A DNA stretch of 64,000 nt, taken from Dipteris shenzhenensis. Taxonomy: Eukaryota; Polypodiophyta; Polypodiopsida; Gleicheniales. Within the stretch, counting starts at the first letter, position 1; every line of letters starts with the position of its first letter. The position numbers were made by a program, and so were the translations under genes. This document shows, one piece after another, positions 11,929-23,518 of the stretch. The stretch is taken from assembly GCA_047967505.1 (NCBI GenBank), contig CM106540.1, one strand, 5' to 3'. The notes under the pieces are model-generated. The model ran no database searches. It was not told the DNA's origin and was given only the letters and a program-made list of their open reading frames with translations.

Positions 11929-12890
11929 ATGCTTGGGATTGATATGTTTGGCTAGAAATGAAAAAAAATTTACTCTCCTTGTCCTTACGTGTTATGTTCG
12001 TGAAAGTTTAAAGTAGTTTATTTTTTACACATCCCTGTGTATGTTTACTCGTTACTTGAGACGCTAGTCTCCCTAGCAGTGGCGCCAAATGTTGGCTCTT
12101 TCCCACGGCTTCCGCGGGAAGAGCAAGGTTTTCTCAGTTTGCAGGGTTCCGAGGCTTTTTGTCACCTAAAGATATATCGGGGTTGTCATTTGTAGTATAC
12201 ATGTAGCTTAGGACCTCGAGTCGTGTTCCGATGAGAGACGTAGGCTTGAGTGTGCACAGTAAGTAAACATAGTGCATGCATGTGTAAAAGGAACATGTAT
12301 CATCATGGTTGAGGTAATGAAGGCTTTCGTTGGGGGTTCCAGGGTTTAGGAGGAGTTTAAGGGTTAGGAAGAGGTTTCACGGTTTAGAAAAGGTTCCAGG
12401 GTTAGAAGGAGCTCCAAGGTTTAGAAGGAGTTCCAAGGTTTAGAAGAAGGTTTCAGAGTTTAGAAGAGGTTCCAAGGTTTAGAGTAGAGTACAGGGTAGA
12501 GAACTCGTCTCCCTTGTAGATCATGGAGATTAAGGGTTGAGGAACTAAGGGAACAATTCTCTACCCCGAATCCCCCTCTGAGATTCAATCACTCCCTTTA
12601 ACTCCTCCACGCCACTCACGACAGGCGCCCCTTGGGAAAATTGAAACTTTCCAAATAGAATGCTAGGGGAGATCCAGCCCGATTCCTCTAGCATTTTGAT
12701 GCCGCATGTCGAGCATGTGAAGATCAATCCCATGAAACCAAGGTGGCTTGGTTTCCCATGGCCTTAACTAATGAAGTGTCTGAATGGTACCTAGATCAAT
12801 CCCATGAAACCAAGGTGGCTTGGTTTCCCATGGCCTTAACTGATGAAGCGTCTGAATGGTACCCAAACTGGATCCCGTTTGAACCAAGAT
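11929..12890 (+). pseudogene. Family X LTR end, leader and gag, fragment 2
   Basis: Second copy of LTR end, PBS-like TGGCGCC (12,080), minisatellite leader and a short gag start, placed directly behind fragment 1. The gag word KVAWFPMALTDEASEWY is present twice (about 12,740 and 12,810) through a short tandem duplication. The reading frame is broken and there is no pol. Confidence 0.65.
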
Positions 12891-12942
12891 TTCACACACG
12901 AAAACACCACGTGCTACGAGGTATTTTTTCAGCCCATTGTAC

Positions 12943-13172
12943 ACCATTTTGGCATCCCTAGCACTCGCTCATTCGCGCCCCTGTGAAAGGCTCATTTCGC
13001 ATAACTTCGCTCGTATCTTTACGTTGTGACCTCCGATTGACGATCCGTCTATACCGAACCATTTTGACATTCCTAGCACTCGCTCATTCGTGCCCCTGTG
13101 GGAGCCTGGTTTTGCACTTCGCTCGTATCTTTACGCCGTGACCTCCGATTGATGATCCGTTTGCATCGGCAC
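12943..13172. repeat. Tandem 115-bp repeat, two units
   Basis: A segment beginning accattttg and containing actcgctcattcg and cttcgctcgtatctttacg occurs at 12,943 and at 13,058. The two units differ at scattered positions, so this is an old duplication. No coding potential was seen. Confidence 0.8.
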
Positions 13173-13400
13173 ATTTTCCTACACACGTAGGACAATCTTA
13201 GGCACATTATTAACACAACAGCCCCTACACAAACTAACACCACTCTAACCCTCCCAACAAACTACTTCAACACCCGCACTTGCGGTAGAGACACCCTTTG
13301 CAAATCTCGCCCAATCTGCATGCAGCTACGTTCTGACCAATGCCTCCGACTCCAACGCTCGCCCAATCCGCATAGAACTCTGCTGCAATCACCGCCCCCG
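13173..13400. other. Unassigned 230 bp
   Basis: Non-coding stretch between the 115-bp repeat and X gag fragment 3. I see no motif, repeat or frame in it. Confidence 0.5.
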
Positions 13401-14218
13401 ACAATCCTCTACCCCAAAACCCCCCTGAGATTCAATCACTCTCTTTAACTCCTCCATGCCACAACATGGCTAGATGCCATCGGGATATCGACCTCGATGC
13501 AGAGGCTGATAATTTCTTTAATCGAAGAAATAATAACACTCAAGGCAGGCGTTCCTTGGGAAAACTAAAACTTCCCAAATATAATGGTAGGGGAGATTCA
13601 GCCTGATTCCTCCAGCATTTTGATGTCGCATGCTGAGCAGGTGGAGATCAATCCCATGAAACCAAGGTGGCTTGGTTTCCATGGCCTTAACTGATTTTAC
13701 TGATGAAGCGTTGGAATGGTACGTAGACCTTCTAGTGGAAGAGAGCGCCACATGGAAATTTAAACGACGCTTTCAAACGGAGAGGCTACAAGATAATCCT
13801 GCTCTCTAACTAAGCAAGATTGAACAAGGCCGTCGAGAAGATGTACGTACGTACCTGGGTAAGATAAAAAGATTAATCGCCAAATGTGACCCACGTCTCG
13901 ATGCAAAGTACCTCACGGCCTGGTTCATTGCAGGACTAAGACAGAAAATCCGAAAAGATATGAAAAAGATTAGCAGCTATGAAACGTTCAGTGCTGCTCA
14001 TGCGGCAGCCATTGATATCGAGGATGGCATGATGGACTCTGACACTAGCAGTGATGACGGCAGGTCTAGTGCGCGAGATAAGTACTCAAAAAAGGACAAA
14101 TCAAAGTCCATTGCCTAAACATCAAATGAAGATCGCCCGGAGAGGCTACAAGATAATCCCGCTCTCTAACTAAGCAAGATTGAACAAGGCCGTCGAGAAG
14201 ATGTACGCACGTACCTGG
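13401..14218 (+). pseudogene. Family X gag, fragment 3 (interrupted by chromovirus A)
   Basis: Longest X gag remnant: the capsid words LPKYNG, FKRRFQTERLQDN, GKIKRLIAKCDPR and GLRQKIRKDMKKISSYETFSAAHA can be followed with several frame breaks. At about 14,139 part of it is repeated (gagaggctacaagataatcc). The sequence stops at ...gtacctgg, where the LTR of chromovirus A begins. The pre-insertion context is visible at about 13,855. Confidence 0.75.
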
Positions 14219-14701
14219 TGTAACGGTCTACTTACTACTCGTCGTTGCTCACAAGATAAATCTCTCCATTTCTCAGATAATTATCACGGGCGATGGCTTT
14301 TTTTTATTCCTCCCAGCCAACTCTCAGGGACCTGATGCGTGATCTTACATATTTCCATCGTTGGTTTCCTTCATCCTTATCCCTGAGACCCTCAATTCCC
14401 TAGATAGTTCCTGGCTACATGTCTTCATTTTAGGCCCCTTCTTAGATGCATCCTTTTTCACCCCTCTCTTGGAGTTCCTTTAAAAACAATTGCCCCTTGG
14501 CAATTTGCACATTTAGATGCACCTAGGCCCTAGCCCTATTAGAACTACCTAGTCAATGCCATTCCGCCCTCACCTAGGACCTTGGCAGTTACTTCTCTTG
14601 ACCATTTAATTACGCACATTAACTATTACAAAAGTTGGTCATCTAAGAGAAAATGCCCACCGATCTATCCGAGGTCATGCTATCCCAGCTAGAGCATAAC
14701 A
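14219..14701 (-). repeat. 3' LTR of chromovirus A
   Basis: Element-strand ends are TGTTATGCTC... and ...CCGTTACA, the usual TG...CA. The LTR begins immediately after the purine tract agagggaaggaa that follows the pol stop codon. Length is about 483 bp. With no partner LTR, age and exact limits cannot be tested inside the window. Confidence 0.65.
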
Positions 14702-14713
14702 TTCCTTCCCTCT

Positions 14714-16825
14714 TCAAGCATCAGCGTCCTCGATGATGAAATCTGGGAACGCTCTCCGTAACTGGTATACGGATTCCCAGGTAGCTTCCGATAGAGGCTG
14801 ACCATGCCATGCAACCAACAACGTGGGTATCTTCCGATTTCGTATTTGCATTGTTCCTCGGTCCAGGATTCTCGTTGGTTTGCGCCTTGCAATATCCTCT
14901 ATCTCCTGAAACAAAACCACACCTTCGATTAGTGAGTCACCTGTATGCAAAAATTTCTTTAAGCGCGAAACATGAAAAACCGGGTGCACCTTACACCCCT
15001 GTGGCAATTCTAATTTATAGGCTACACTGCCTATTCTCTTTAGAATTAACCACGGTCCACAGTATCGAGGTGATAACTTAGCACACTCTCCTGAAGTCAA
15101 CGACTTCGAGTGCGAAGGAATTCTGAGAAAAACTTTTTCTCCTTCTTCAAATACTCGTATAGACCGATTTTCATCCGCATACACCTTGGCTCTATCCATA
15201 GCCTGGCGGATATTAGCTCTCACAAGTGCTAGCATCTCCCGCATCTGAACTACAAAGTTCGCGGCACTAGGCACTTTCTGAGGTACTCCAACTATAGTTG
15301 GATTGGCTGGCCTATAGCCATAGTTCAGCTCAAACGGACTGAACCCAGTAGATGAATGTTTCCTATCATTGTAGGCAAACTCCAACAATGGCAACCACTT
15401 GTCCCATGTATGTTGCCTCAATGACACATATGCCCTCAGCATATCCTCTAAAGTCTGGTTGACTCTCTCCGTCTGACCATCCGTCTCAGAATGATCCCCA
15501 CTACTCATTCCTAACTCAGTCCTCAGTGTCTCAAATACCGCTGTCCAAAAATGACCGGTAAATCTGACATCTCTGTCTGACACTATGGATCTAGACAATC
15601 CATGCAGACGAAATATATGTCTAATAAACAAATCCGCCACTTGCGGGGCACTAACAGACTCTCTAGTCGGAATGAAGTGAGCCATCTTGGTTAGACGATC
15701 AACCACCACAAGGATAGAATTATACCCTCCTTGTGTTGCAGGTAGCCCTACAATAAAATCCATGGAAATGCTCTCCCACTTACTTAGTGGTATTTCCAAG
15801 GGCTGTAAAAGTCCGGGTGGCTTCACCCGCTCGGCCTTACTTACCTGACACGAGAAACACCGTGTCACATATTCATGAATATGCTTTTTCATCTTTGGCC
15901 AAAAGAAATCTCGCTTCACGAGATCATAGGTCTTCTCGACTCCTGGATGTCCCGCACACGGGCTATCATGGCACTGTCGAATGACTCTCTGCCTGAGATC
16001 ATTCTGACCAGGTACTACAACCTTGCCATTTCTAACTAGCATACCATCCCTTATGGTATATCTTGCATAAGTTTGGCCTTTTTTGGATGCCAGGACATCC
16101 TTTTCATTTTTCCCGGGTTTTAACACATGAGCCTTAGGCCATAAGCTCTGGACAAACTCGTCCACTTTCTGAGTTTCTCTGATCTCGGTCATTAGAGCAC
16201 TCTCTAATACCGTGAAACTCAGGTTGTGCATAATGCGAGACAACGCATCAGCCACCTTATTATCTTTTCCTCTTCGGTACCGAATCGTTAGATTAAACTC
16301 CTGCATGAGCTCTGCCCACCTAGCTTGGCGGCCCCTCAAGTCAGGCTGTTTACAAAAATGTTTCAGAGTATCATGATCTACATCCACATAAAACTCTGAA
16401 CCATACAGATAATGTCTCCATGTTTTCAAAGCATGGATAACTGCATACAACTCCAATTCATGAGTTGGCCAATTCCTTTGAGAGGGAGAAAGCTTCTTGC
16501 TTTCGAAGGCTACTGGCCTTCCCTCTTGAAGGAGGACTGCTCCTACCGCAATGCCACTTGCATCGGTTTCTAGGAACAACGGTTTCTGGGGATCAACTAT
16601 TTTTAACACCGGTCCTGAGACCACAGCTTGTTTTATGGTGTTAAAACTTTCCTGTTGATTCTGTCCCCAAATAAAAGGTACTTTATCTGAGGTCAGATCA
16701 GTCAATGGCGATACTATTCCAAAATACCCTTTGATATGCCTTCTATAAAACTGGACAAATCCCAAGAATGATCGCAACGCGGTCAGACTCTGAGGGATTG
16801 GCCAAGTTAGTATCGCAGCCACTTT
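14714..16825 (-). pseudogene. Chromovirus A pol, RNase H-integrase-chromodomain half
   Basis: Continues the upstream polyprotein in the same frame after a TAG at 16,826-16,828. It shows RNase H (about residues 75-195, with LETDASG, the ELYAVIHALKTWRHYL region and ADALSRI), an integrase zinc-binding region (HDSPCAGHPG...CFSCQ), an integrase core with MDFIVG, VSDRDVRF and QTERVNQ (the D, D and E of the catalytic triad), and a chromodomain-like C-terminus (LLVAWHGQP..ATWE). About 700 codons stay open, so this half looks young. The stop lies between RT and RNase H and not at a gag/pol border, so I read it as a mutation and not as programmed readthrough. Confidence 0.9.
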
Positions 16826-19190
16826 CTACGGATCCATTTCTACCCCCTGTGGAGTAATTATGAACCCTAAGTATTCAAGCCTAACCATACACAGTATAGT
16901 TTTCTTTTTATTCACATAAAGACTGGCTTTCCTCAAAGTACTGAACACTATCCTTAAGTGTTCACGATGTTCAGTAACACTCTTACTGAATATCAGGATA
17001 TCGTCAATAAAATGTACTACGAACTTTTCGATATACGGACGTAGTAAATCGTTCATAAGCATGACGAAGGTCGCTGGAGCATTGGTAAGTCCGAAGGGCA
17101 TTACCAAAAACTCATAATGACCAAACCTGCTTCTAAAAGCGGTTTTATGCACATCCTCGGCTCTAATCCGGATCTGATGGTAGCCGCACTTAAGATCTAT
17201 CTTGCTGAAAATCACGGCTCCATGTAATGCATCTAGCAAATCATCAATCCGAGCCATCGGATACCTGTGCTTAACAGTGATATTATTCAATGCTCTGTAA
17301 TCTATACAGAGGCGAAACGTATCATCCTTTTTCCTCTTTAATATCACTGGCGAAGCAAAAGGTGAAAAGCTTGGTTGAATCTGCCCCAACTTGAGGTATT
17401 CTTCCAGTTGTCTACGCACCTCCGCCTCTTCAGCAAAACTCATTCTATAGGGAGGTCTATTTACAGGTTCTGCCCCCGGGATCAGTTCAATCTTATGCTG
17501 AACCTTCCGCTCTGGAGGTAACCCATAAGGTAGTTCATCCCTAAAACATTCAGAGAACTCCTCTGTTATAAGATTAGCCAGCTTGGCCATCTCACCACTT
17601 TGCGTAACATCAGTGCTAGCCGAAGAATCATCCACCGGCTCTACCGATGCTGTGCAAAGGAATAAAAACTCAACTTGAGCCTTTCTGATTTCCATCACGG
17701 AAACCAACGGTCCCTGAGGTATATCTTTTTCACCTCGTAAGACATAAAGCACATCATTCATCTTGAATTGATATACGTGCTTTTTCCAATCAATGGCTGG
17801 ATTCTTCCTAGAATGCCATGCCATTCCCAGGGCTATATCTGCATGAGCAAGCTTGGTCATTTCAAAATCAAGCTTCTCAGCATAGTCCTGAATCCGAAGC
17901 TCCAACTGGGTAACCCTTTGGTCCCATACTTCAGTTGAACTTCCATCGGCCATCCTGACTGTATACGCATAGTCAGATGGACTTGTCTTTAGTTTCAGCC
18001 TCTTCACGAGCTTGGAGTTAATCACATTGTGAGTTGACGCCGAGTCAAACAACACAATGACATCATGACTGGCCACTTGCCGTTTCATTTTAATTAACTC
18101 CGTATCATTAAAGGCCGTATACCCCGTTGTTGCAGGCTTAGATAGGATGTTATCAGGTGCACTCGTCACTAACTTAGCAACAGATACACATAACAAACAA
18201 GGTACTAACCTCTGAGAAGGTCCCGCCAGTTGCATCTGCATACGTTCCGCACTGGGACTCTCCTGCATTTCTACGTCGCATTCAGATATTATCATATTAG
18301 CCGTGCGACGGTCTTTATTCAGTGGACAATCCTTCCGCTGATGTCGCTGAAGGCAGCCGAAGCACAATCCTTCTTTTCTAGCTTTCTCTTTTTGTTCAGG
18401 GGTCCACGAGGACTTTGACCAAGCCCGGGCTGCCATTGGAGTTATTTTCCTTTTCACCCCAACGGTGGTACTTGTTTTTACTGGTCCCTCAACCGGCTTC
18501 ACCTGCTTGGTTTGGCCACTTGGCTGCGAGACACTTGTCTTTGAAACCCATTTCCTCTGAAATCCCCCTTTTCTCGGGTACTCATACTGAGTCCCTGCCT
18601 GCACAAATCCACCAGATCTGCCTCTGGCATCCTCATAGTTCAGGGCTACTGCTATAGATTCATCTAGTGTGGTCACATATTTAGCCCGAACTTCCATTTT
18701 GATCTTGTCGTTCAGTCCATAGATATAGTCCTTTAACTGAACCGACATAGGGAGAGGGTCTGTTATTTTCATGACACATTCCCTGAATTTGTCAGTGTAC
18801 TCTGCCACTGACAAGCTCCTCTGACGAAGATTTCTATAAGCATCCCAAGCTCGGGATTCTTCATCAGGTGGGAGAAAGTGTTTCTTGAATTCAGCTTTGA
18901 ACCCTTCCCAGGTGGTTGGAGCAACTTGATCCTTCTGTTGCTTTATCCACCATCTGTCCGCTGCCTCAATAAACAGGTGTGTGGCCTCGCGGATTTTCTT
19001 TAGATCGGATCTAATCTCACAAATGGCGAAGGCTTCTTCCCACTTGTGCAACCAAACCTCGATCACATCAGAGCTGCGCTCGGTCATCCGACCAGCGTAC
19101 TTCTCCGGTCTATAATTAGCGATATTGGGCACTTTGACCCTTGCGCGCTCTAAGGAATGTATATTGGGCTCTGGCTCTGCGCTGGAGCTT
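16826..19190 (-). pseudogene. Chromovirus A gag-protease-RT half
   Basis: Open for about 770 codons. In order: capsid region (YRPEKYAG, WWIKQQKD, FKAEFKKHFLP; about residues 1-165), a zinc knuckle CFGCLQRHQRKDC near residue 257 (spacing C-x2-C-x3-H-x4-C, one residue short of the canonical form), an aspartic protease with FDSAS near residue 363, and RT with [31 protein letters not shown] and the catalytic HFIDDILIF near residue 710 (about 17,000). It ends at TAG 16,826-16,828. The frame extends upstream of the GTG at 19,132 and overlaps the gag N-terminal frame, showing a frameshift near 19,170. Confidence 0.9.
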
Positions 19191-19419
19191 TGCCCTTATC
19201 AATCCTAGACGGTCTAGCTAACAAGGCTTGCACCATCTCCCTGATCTCATTTTGACCAGCATTCACTTGAAGTTGCTGGTTCATAATCTGCTGTAAAGCA
19301 TCCTCTAATATTGAAATCCTACCAATCAAAGTAGGTGCTGCCTGATGTGACATTTGTCGTGTAGACTGTACTCTAGACTCGCTAGGATTCACTCTTGAAT
19401 TCTGTCCTTCTGCTTCCAT
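19150..19419 (-). pseudogene. Chromovirus A gag N-terminus (frameshifted)
   Basis: From ATG 19,419 (MEAEGQNSRVNPSE...) a 90-residue, Gln- and Leu-rich helical segment runs to a stop at 19,150, one frame away from the capsid coding. Reading the other frame across the overlap gives continuous gag-like sequence, so a single-base indel around 19,170-19,190 is the simplest explanation. This start was chosen because it follows the A-rich leader and precedes the helical region directly. Confidence 0.6.
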
Positions 19420-19436
19420 TTGTTGAAAAGGGAAAT

Positions 19437-19491
19437 AAAAAAAAGGTTTTTTTTTTTTCCCTCCCTTTTTTTTCTTTTTTTTTTTTTTAAA
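19437..19491 (-). other. A/G-rich tract directly upstream of gag
   Basis: On the element strand this is a run of A and AAAG/GGG blocks ending about 18 nt before the gag ATG. Chromovirus C also has an A18 run in its leader. It may be simple expansion or a functional untranslated leader. Confidence 0.5.
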
Positions 19492-20417
19492 TAAATTTCT
19501 TTCTTCTCTTCTTATGCGAAAACTCCAAAAGTACAGCACTTCAAATCCCCTTCCTGTACAGGAACAAACTACTGCAAACTGAAAACTTGAAATATATATC
19601 CTAAAGGGAAAGAGATGCCCCCTGGATATCCTTGAAACTCGCAAAAAGACTCTGCCCTGTTGTATATTCGGTCTGTCAGTCTACTGCAAACTGTAAAGCT
19701 TAGCTGGAGCGTGTGCCGGCGAAGCTCATTTTGTAGCGGAATTTTCAATGCTCTTCCTCAAGCTCCTCTCTTCGATCTAACCATCGCATCCTTTACCACG
19801 GCGATGGATGTAAGTGTTCCTGGACCTGTGCCAATCAGAATGTCGCCTACCGTTTTATGGTTTTCAGGATGGAAATTGGAGGACATGTATGTGATTCCTG
19901 GCACGCCTGGAAGCCTTGCTTTGCGACTTTGCCAATTTACTGCGGCAATAGGCTCCTTCAGTGTTATGATCTCTGCGTCGAACTCTACGCCAGTCGTCTA
20001 CTGTCCGTCGAACAATAATTCATCATCGCCTCCTGCTCCGCTATCCCACTCTCAGCTAGGATCTCCCGGGACTCCAGTTCGTGCGCTGCCTTCCGAGACA
20101 TAGGCCGTTTCCCTATCCCAGATCGTACGTCAATTAGATCCTACAAATGTCCACGTCCCCTCTGCGCTGCACTTTCGATTGGAAAAACCCGCCTGGTTTT
20201 CTTTCCCGTCAGCGCGTCGCAGCTCGTTGATCCACTTCTTGCGTTCAACCCGCCACCAGCCGCTGCGTCAAGCCTTCAAGGTGCCATTTTGGTCTTTCAT
20301 CATCCGCACCTCAACTATCTCTCCATTGGCGCAAACTGTGCTAAGAATCGCCTCACGCAAATAAATAGATATCAAAGTGCGATGCTTCTTTTTCGTCGTC
20401 ACTAACCACGTATTCGC
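19492..20417. other. Unassigned region, probably chromovirus A leader
   Basis: About 0.9 kb between the gag of chromovirus A and the return of X gag. It contains frames of up to 147 codons on the plus strand (19,660-20,103), but none shows a recognisable motif. It does not match the 3' LTR and no PBS was found. It could be element leader, remains of another element, or captured host DNA. Confidence 0.3.
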
Positions 20418-21709
20418 CAACTCAGACATATCCACGATGCGGGTGTCCACACTGCATGGCCAATCATACAACAAATGAGTGCCCGGTTCTAAGAGCCAAG
20501 ATCACTGCACAAGCAAATCCACCACCAAGGTTGTGGTGCCATATCTGCGTCGTCAGCGGCCTTGATGAACATAGTTGCATCTTCAACATGCGCAACAACT
20601 CGCCTCGACCTCAACAATACCAAGCGGCACCCACGCAATGTACAGGTAACCGATACTTGCACAAGCGTCCCCAGCTCGGAGACTAAATCATGTTCCCATT
20701 CGGACATAAGTCCCACAACTACTCAGGAATTCGAATCCACGACCATATCCAAGAGCACCAAATCCAGCTCCTCAAGCAGTTCCAATACATCAGTTACAAG
20801 CGGAAGAAGTAGACTCGTCCTTTGAGTATAAAACAGAGTACCCAATGTACTATGTAGAAGATGCAGAGGGTCTAATACCAGTTTATGCAAATCAAGTACG
20901 TCCCAACACATATCGAGCACCAATCAAGGCTACGGTTGTGGTGAAAATCACCGGATCGCAGAGTGCCCTCATCGTGGTATCCCCGCTACTTTCCAACCAC
21001 TCTGCAAAGATTGTGGCATAGGACATGCCTATATGGATTGTCCCATGAAAAATAATGTCCCACAACAAACAGAGGTTAGGCCTGATGTCCCAATCAGCAT
21101 CATTGGGATGGACCATCAAAGTCTGGGTCTGGCAAGTATAATATCATAACCTGTAAATGTAACTACATGCCAACAGAAAGAGACACCAAGGATCCTAACA
21201 TTCCAATCCAACCAAAGCAACTTCTTAAAAAGAAAGCATAAGTACCTCCACCTCCGCCAGGCAATGAGCAGCCGAGCTTATCCACATCAACTCTCGAGCC
21301 TCAAATAAAAAAAGATGCATACCCAAATGCAGAGGTGGAGAAGGCTTGCTTTCAGGCACTTCAACAATGGGTACAAAAGGAATAAGCTTAATTTGAGGCT
21401 GAGAAATAAGCTCGAGACCCAATCCATGACTTGGTTCCACAAAGTATTGATACTGTACTCGAGCCTCTGTTCCAACAACAGACTCCACAACATAATGTAC
21501 CGCCACGTCAACTTGAAGGAGCCGCACTCTCTAGCATCCTGAGTTGCCCTGTGTCAATTTCCATCGGAATCCTCCTACGAAATTGTCCCAATCTCTGGGA
21601 AAGTTTCAAAAGATGGATTGAACTCGCAAATCCTTCTCCACCTATGAATGACATCAAAGATATCCCTGTGCGGATGGGTGAGAGAGATGACATACGCAAC
21701 ATTACTGTG
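20418..21709 (+). pseudogene. Family X gag nucleocapsid region with several zinc knuckles
   Basis: Continuation of X gag. Cysteine motifs in order: CPHCMANHTTNEC (about 20,448), WCHICVVSGLDEHSC (about 20,538), a degenerate GCGENHRIAEC (about 20,937) and CKDCGIGHAYMDC (about 21,002). They are separated by Ser/Thr-rich and acidic linkers and lie in more than one frame. The remainder (21,240-21,709) is a proline- and glutamine-rich linker leading to the protease. Interrupted at 21,709 by chromovirus B. Confidence 0.65.
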
Positions 21710-22231
21710 TGACACGTCCCAGCACTCCTGAAACCCCTGATCTGCAAAACAACCACACACAACATCAGATATGAGCAGGCTGCTCACCACCCAACCATGA
21801 CATCTACGGGATGTGATCCCGAATCAGAAGATGTCCCCTCCGAGCCACGAGCTGAGCTACTGGCACGAACTCCCAATCAGATCCAAACCAGCCTGGTGTC
21901 CCGTACCACCAGGTGGCGCTGTGAAGCCCTGGATCTGTCACTGGGCCTTGGGCTACGCTAAGATGCAGGCGCGCGTTTGCGACTCAATCCAGGATCAAAC
22001 CTTGCACCTGGGAACGAGACTTGCTCCCAACTGCACACTGAGAATTGAACCCCCTGGGCCTCTTTTATAGACTCGGGCCCTGGCGCCAAAAATAGCGAAG
22101 ACCTATAAATAGTTCGTACCCTTGCCACTCAACCCGAGAATCAAGCCTGCCTAGCTCTAAGCCTCCCCAGGCTAACCTGAGCTAGTTCTGTGTACCTAGT
22201 ACACGTCAGATACCAATCCGTGCACATGACA
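21710..22231 (-). repeat. 3' LTR of chromovirus B
   Basis: Element-strand ends are TGTCATGTGCAC... and ...GGACGTGTCA. A TATA-like CTATAAAAGAGG (about 22,060-22,071) and CTATTTATAGG (about 22,101-22,111) lie inside. It starts right after the purine tract agagaagggggagta, which itself follows the pol stop at 22,245. About 522 bp; only one LTR is present. Confidence 0.7.
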
Positions 22232-22244
22232 TACTCCCCCTTCT

Positions 22245-23510
22245 CTAAGAACTCACTCCTGAGTTCGCTAAGAAATCTGGAAATGTTCTTTGGAGGTTTT
22301 GTAATGTCTCCCATGTTGCATCCTCCTCAACACGATCCTTCCACTTGATCTTGTATTCCGTGATAGTACGATTACGAATCTGTCTTTCACGAAATTCGAG
22401 AATACACTCAGGTTCGTGAGGAATAAAAGTCAAATCTGTAACTTCTATAATCTCATGAGGAGAAACAAGTTGATCATTTGCACCCAATACTTCTTTCAGT
22501 CTACTGACATGAAAGACTGGATGTACTTTAACATCAGGAGTTAATTCTAGACGATATGCAACTGGTCCAATTCTTTTAATGACCTTGAAAGGACCACAGT
22601 ATCTGGGGGATAATTTCGGAACCAAACCAGTACTTAGGCTCTTGGATTCCTTAGGAATTCGCAAATATACCATTGTTCCTTCAAAGAACTCTCTGGGTGA
22701 ACGATGTCTATTATCATAAAATCTGTCCCGATCTTGGGCACTTCTAATAGACTCCTTGGCAAATTGCAACATTTCCTGCATATCTAGCAAGAAGTTCTTA
22801 GCAGCATCATTTTGAATCCCTTTTAATCCAACCATAACTAGTGACTTAGGTTGAAACCCGTACATAAGCATAAAAGGACTGTAACCAGTACTAGAATGCT
22901 TTGCACTGTTGTAAGCAAATTCAATCATGGGTAGATAATCTTCCCATGAAGACTGTCTCTTAGATACATATGCCCGAAGCATGTCTTCAACCAACTAGTT
23001 GACCTTCTCTGTACTGCCATCGGATTGTGCATGATCCGAGGAACTCATACTAAGAGTAGTTTCTAACTTCTCAAAAACAAGTGTCCAATAGTTACTTGTA
23101 AACTTTGAGTCCCTGTCACTGACTATGTCAGATGGCAAACCATACAGCTTGAACAAGTGGTCCACAAACTCGTGAGCCAACTGAACAGCTGAAATAGTTG
23201 TTCTTATAGGTAAGAATCTAGCCATTTTTGTCAAACGGTCGACTATGACCCAAATGGAGTCATGACCCTTGCGCGTTCGAGGCAAACCAGTAATAAAATC
23301 CATGGAAATACTTTTCCATTTATTACCTGGAATCTGTAGTGGCTGTAATAACCCGCGCTTCTAAGGCGTTCTGCCTTAGTAACCTGACAAACCTGGCAAC
23401 CTACTACATAGTTCTCTATAAATGCACGCATCTTAGGCCAATAAAAGGTATGCTTCACAAGAGACAGAGTCCTATGTATACCCGGATGTCCAGCACTAGG
23501 AGCCACAAGG
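22245..23510 (-). pseudogene. Chromovirus B integrase and chromodomain
   Basis: Pieces in order on the minus strand: integrase zinc-binding region (SAGHPGIHRT..CQVCQ), core (MDFITGLP, VSDRDSKFT, GSTEKVN), C-terminal fold (LSPRYCGPFKVIKRIG) and chromodomain (EYKIKWKDR..ATWE). A frameshift lies near 23,303. A TAG at 22,995-22,997 replaces the residue that is Gln in chromovirus A (VNQTLEDM). The substitution next to the core glutamate and the truncation make it inactive. Confidence 0.9.
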
Positions 23511-23518
23511 CATAAAAT

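Larger units (their letters stand above)
14219..20417 (-). mobile_element. Chromovirus A (Ty3/gypsy), nested in X gag
   Basis: Minus-strand LTR retrotransposon inserted in X gag. It has a 3' LTR (14,219-14,701), a purine tract, gag-pol (14,714-19,419) and an A/G-rich leader. No 5' LTR was found: nothing after 19,420 resembles 14,219-14,701. X gag resumes at about 20,418, at a different gag position, so the insertion was accompanied or followed by loss of flanking and 5' element sequence. The outer limit near 20,417 is set only by the return of X sequence. Confidence 0.8.
21710..23518 (-). mobile_element. Chromovirus B, 5'-truncated, nested in X
   Basis: Minus-strand Ty3/gypsy remnant with 3' LTR, purine tract and the integrase-to-chromodomain part of pol; gag, protease, RT and RNase H are missing. 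Unit B holds the same X sequence uninterrupted at about 44,938-44,975, which gives the empty site. X resumes within about 20 bp of the interruption and no target-site duplication is visible, so the 5' end was lost by deletion or microhomology joining. Confidence 0.85.

Noticed and set aside
16826-16828. TAG between two long frames of chromovirus A as a programmed readthrough site
   Set aside because: It lies at the RT/RNase H border, where no readthrough is known in this group, and no readthrough context or downstream structure was evident. A point mutation is simpler.
19660-20103. 147-codon plus-strand frame as a gene
   Set aside because: No recognisable motif, no paralogue in the window, and it lies opposite the probable leader of chromovirus A. 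Composition alone did not justify a gene call.
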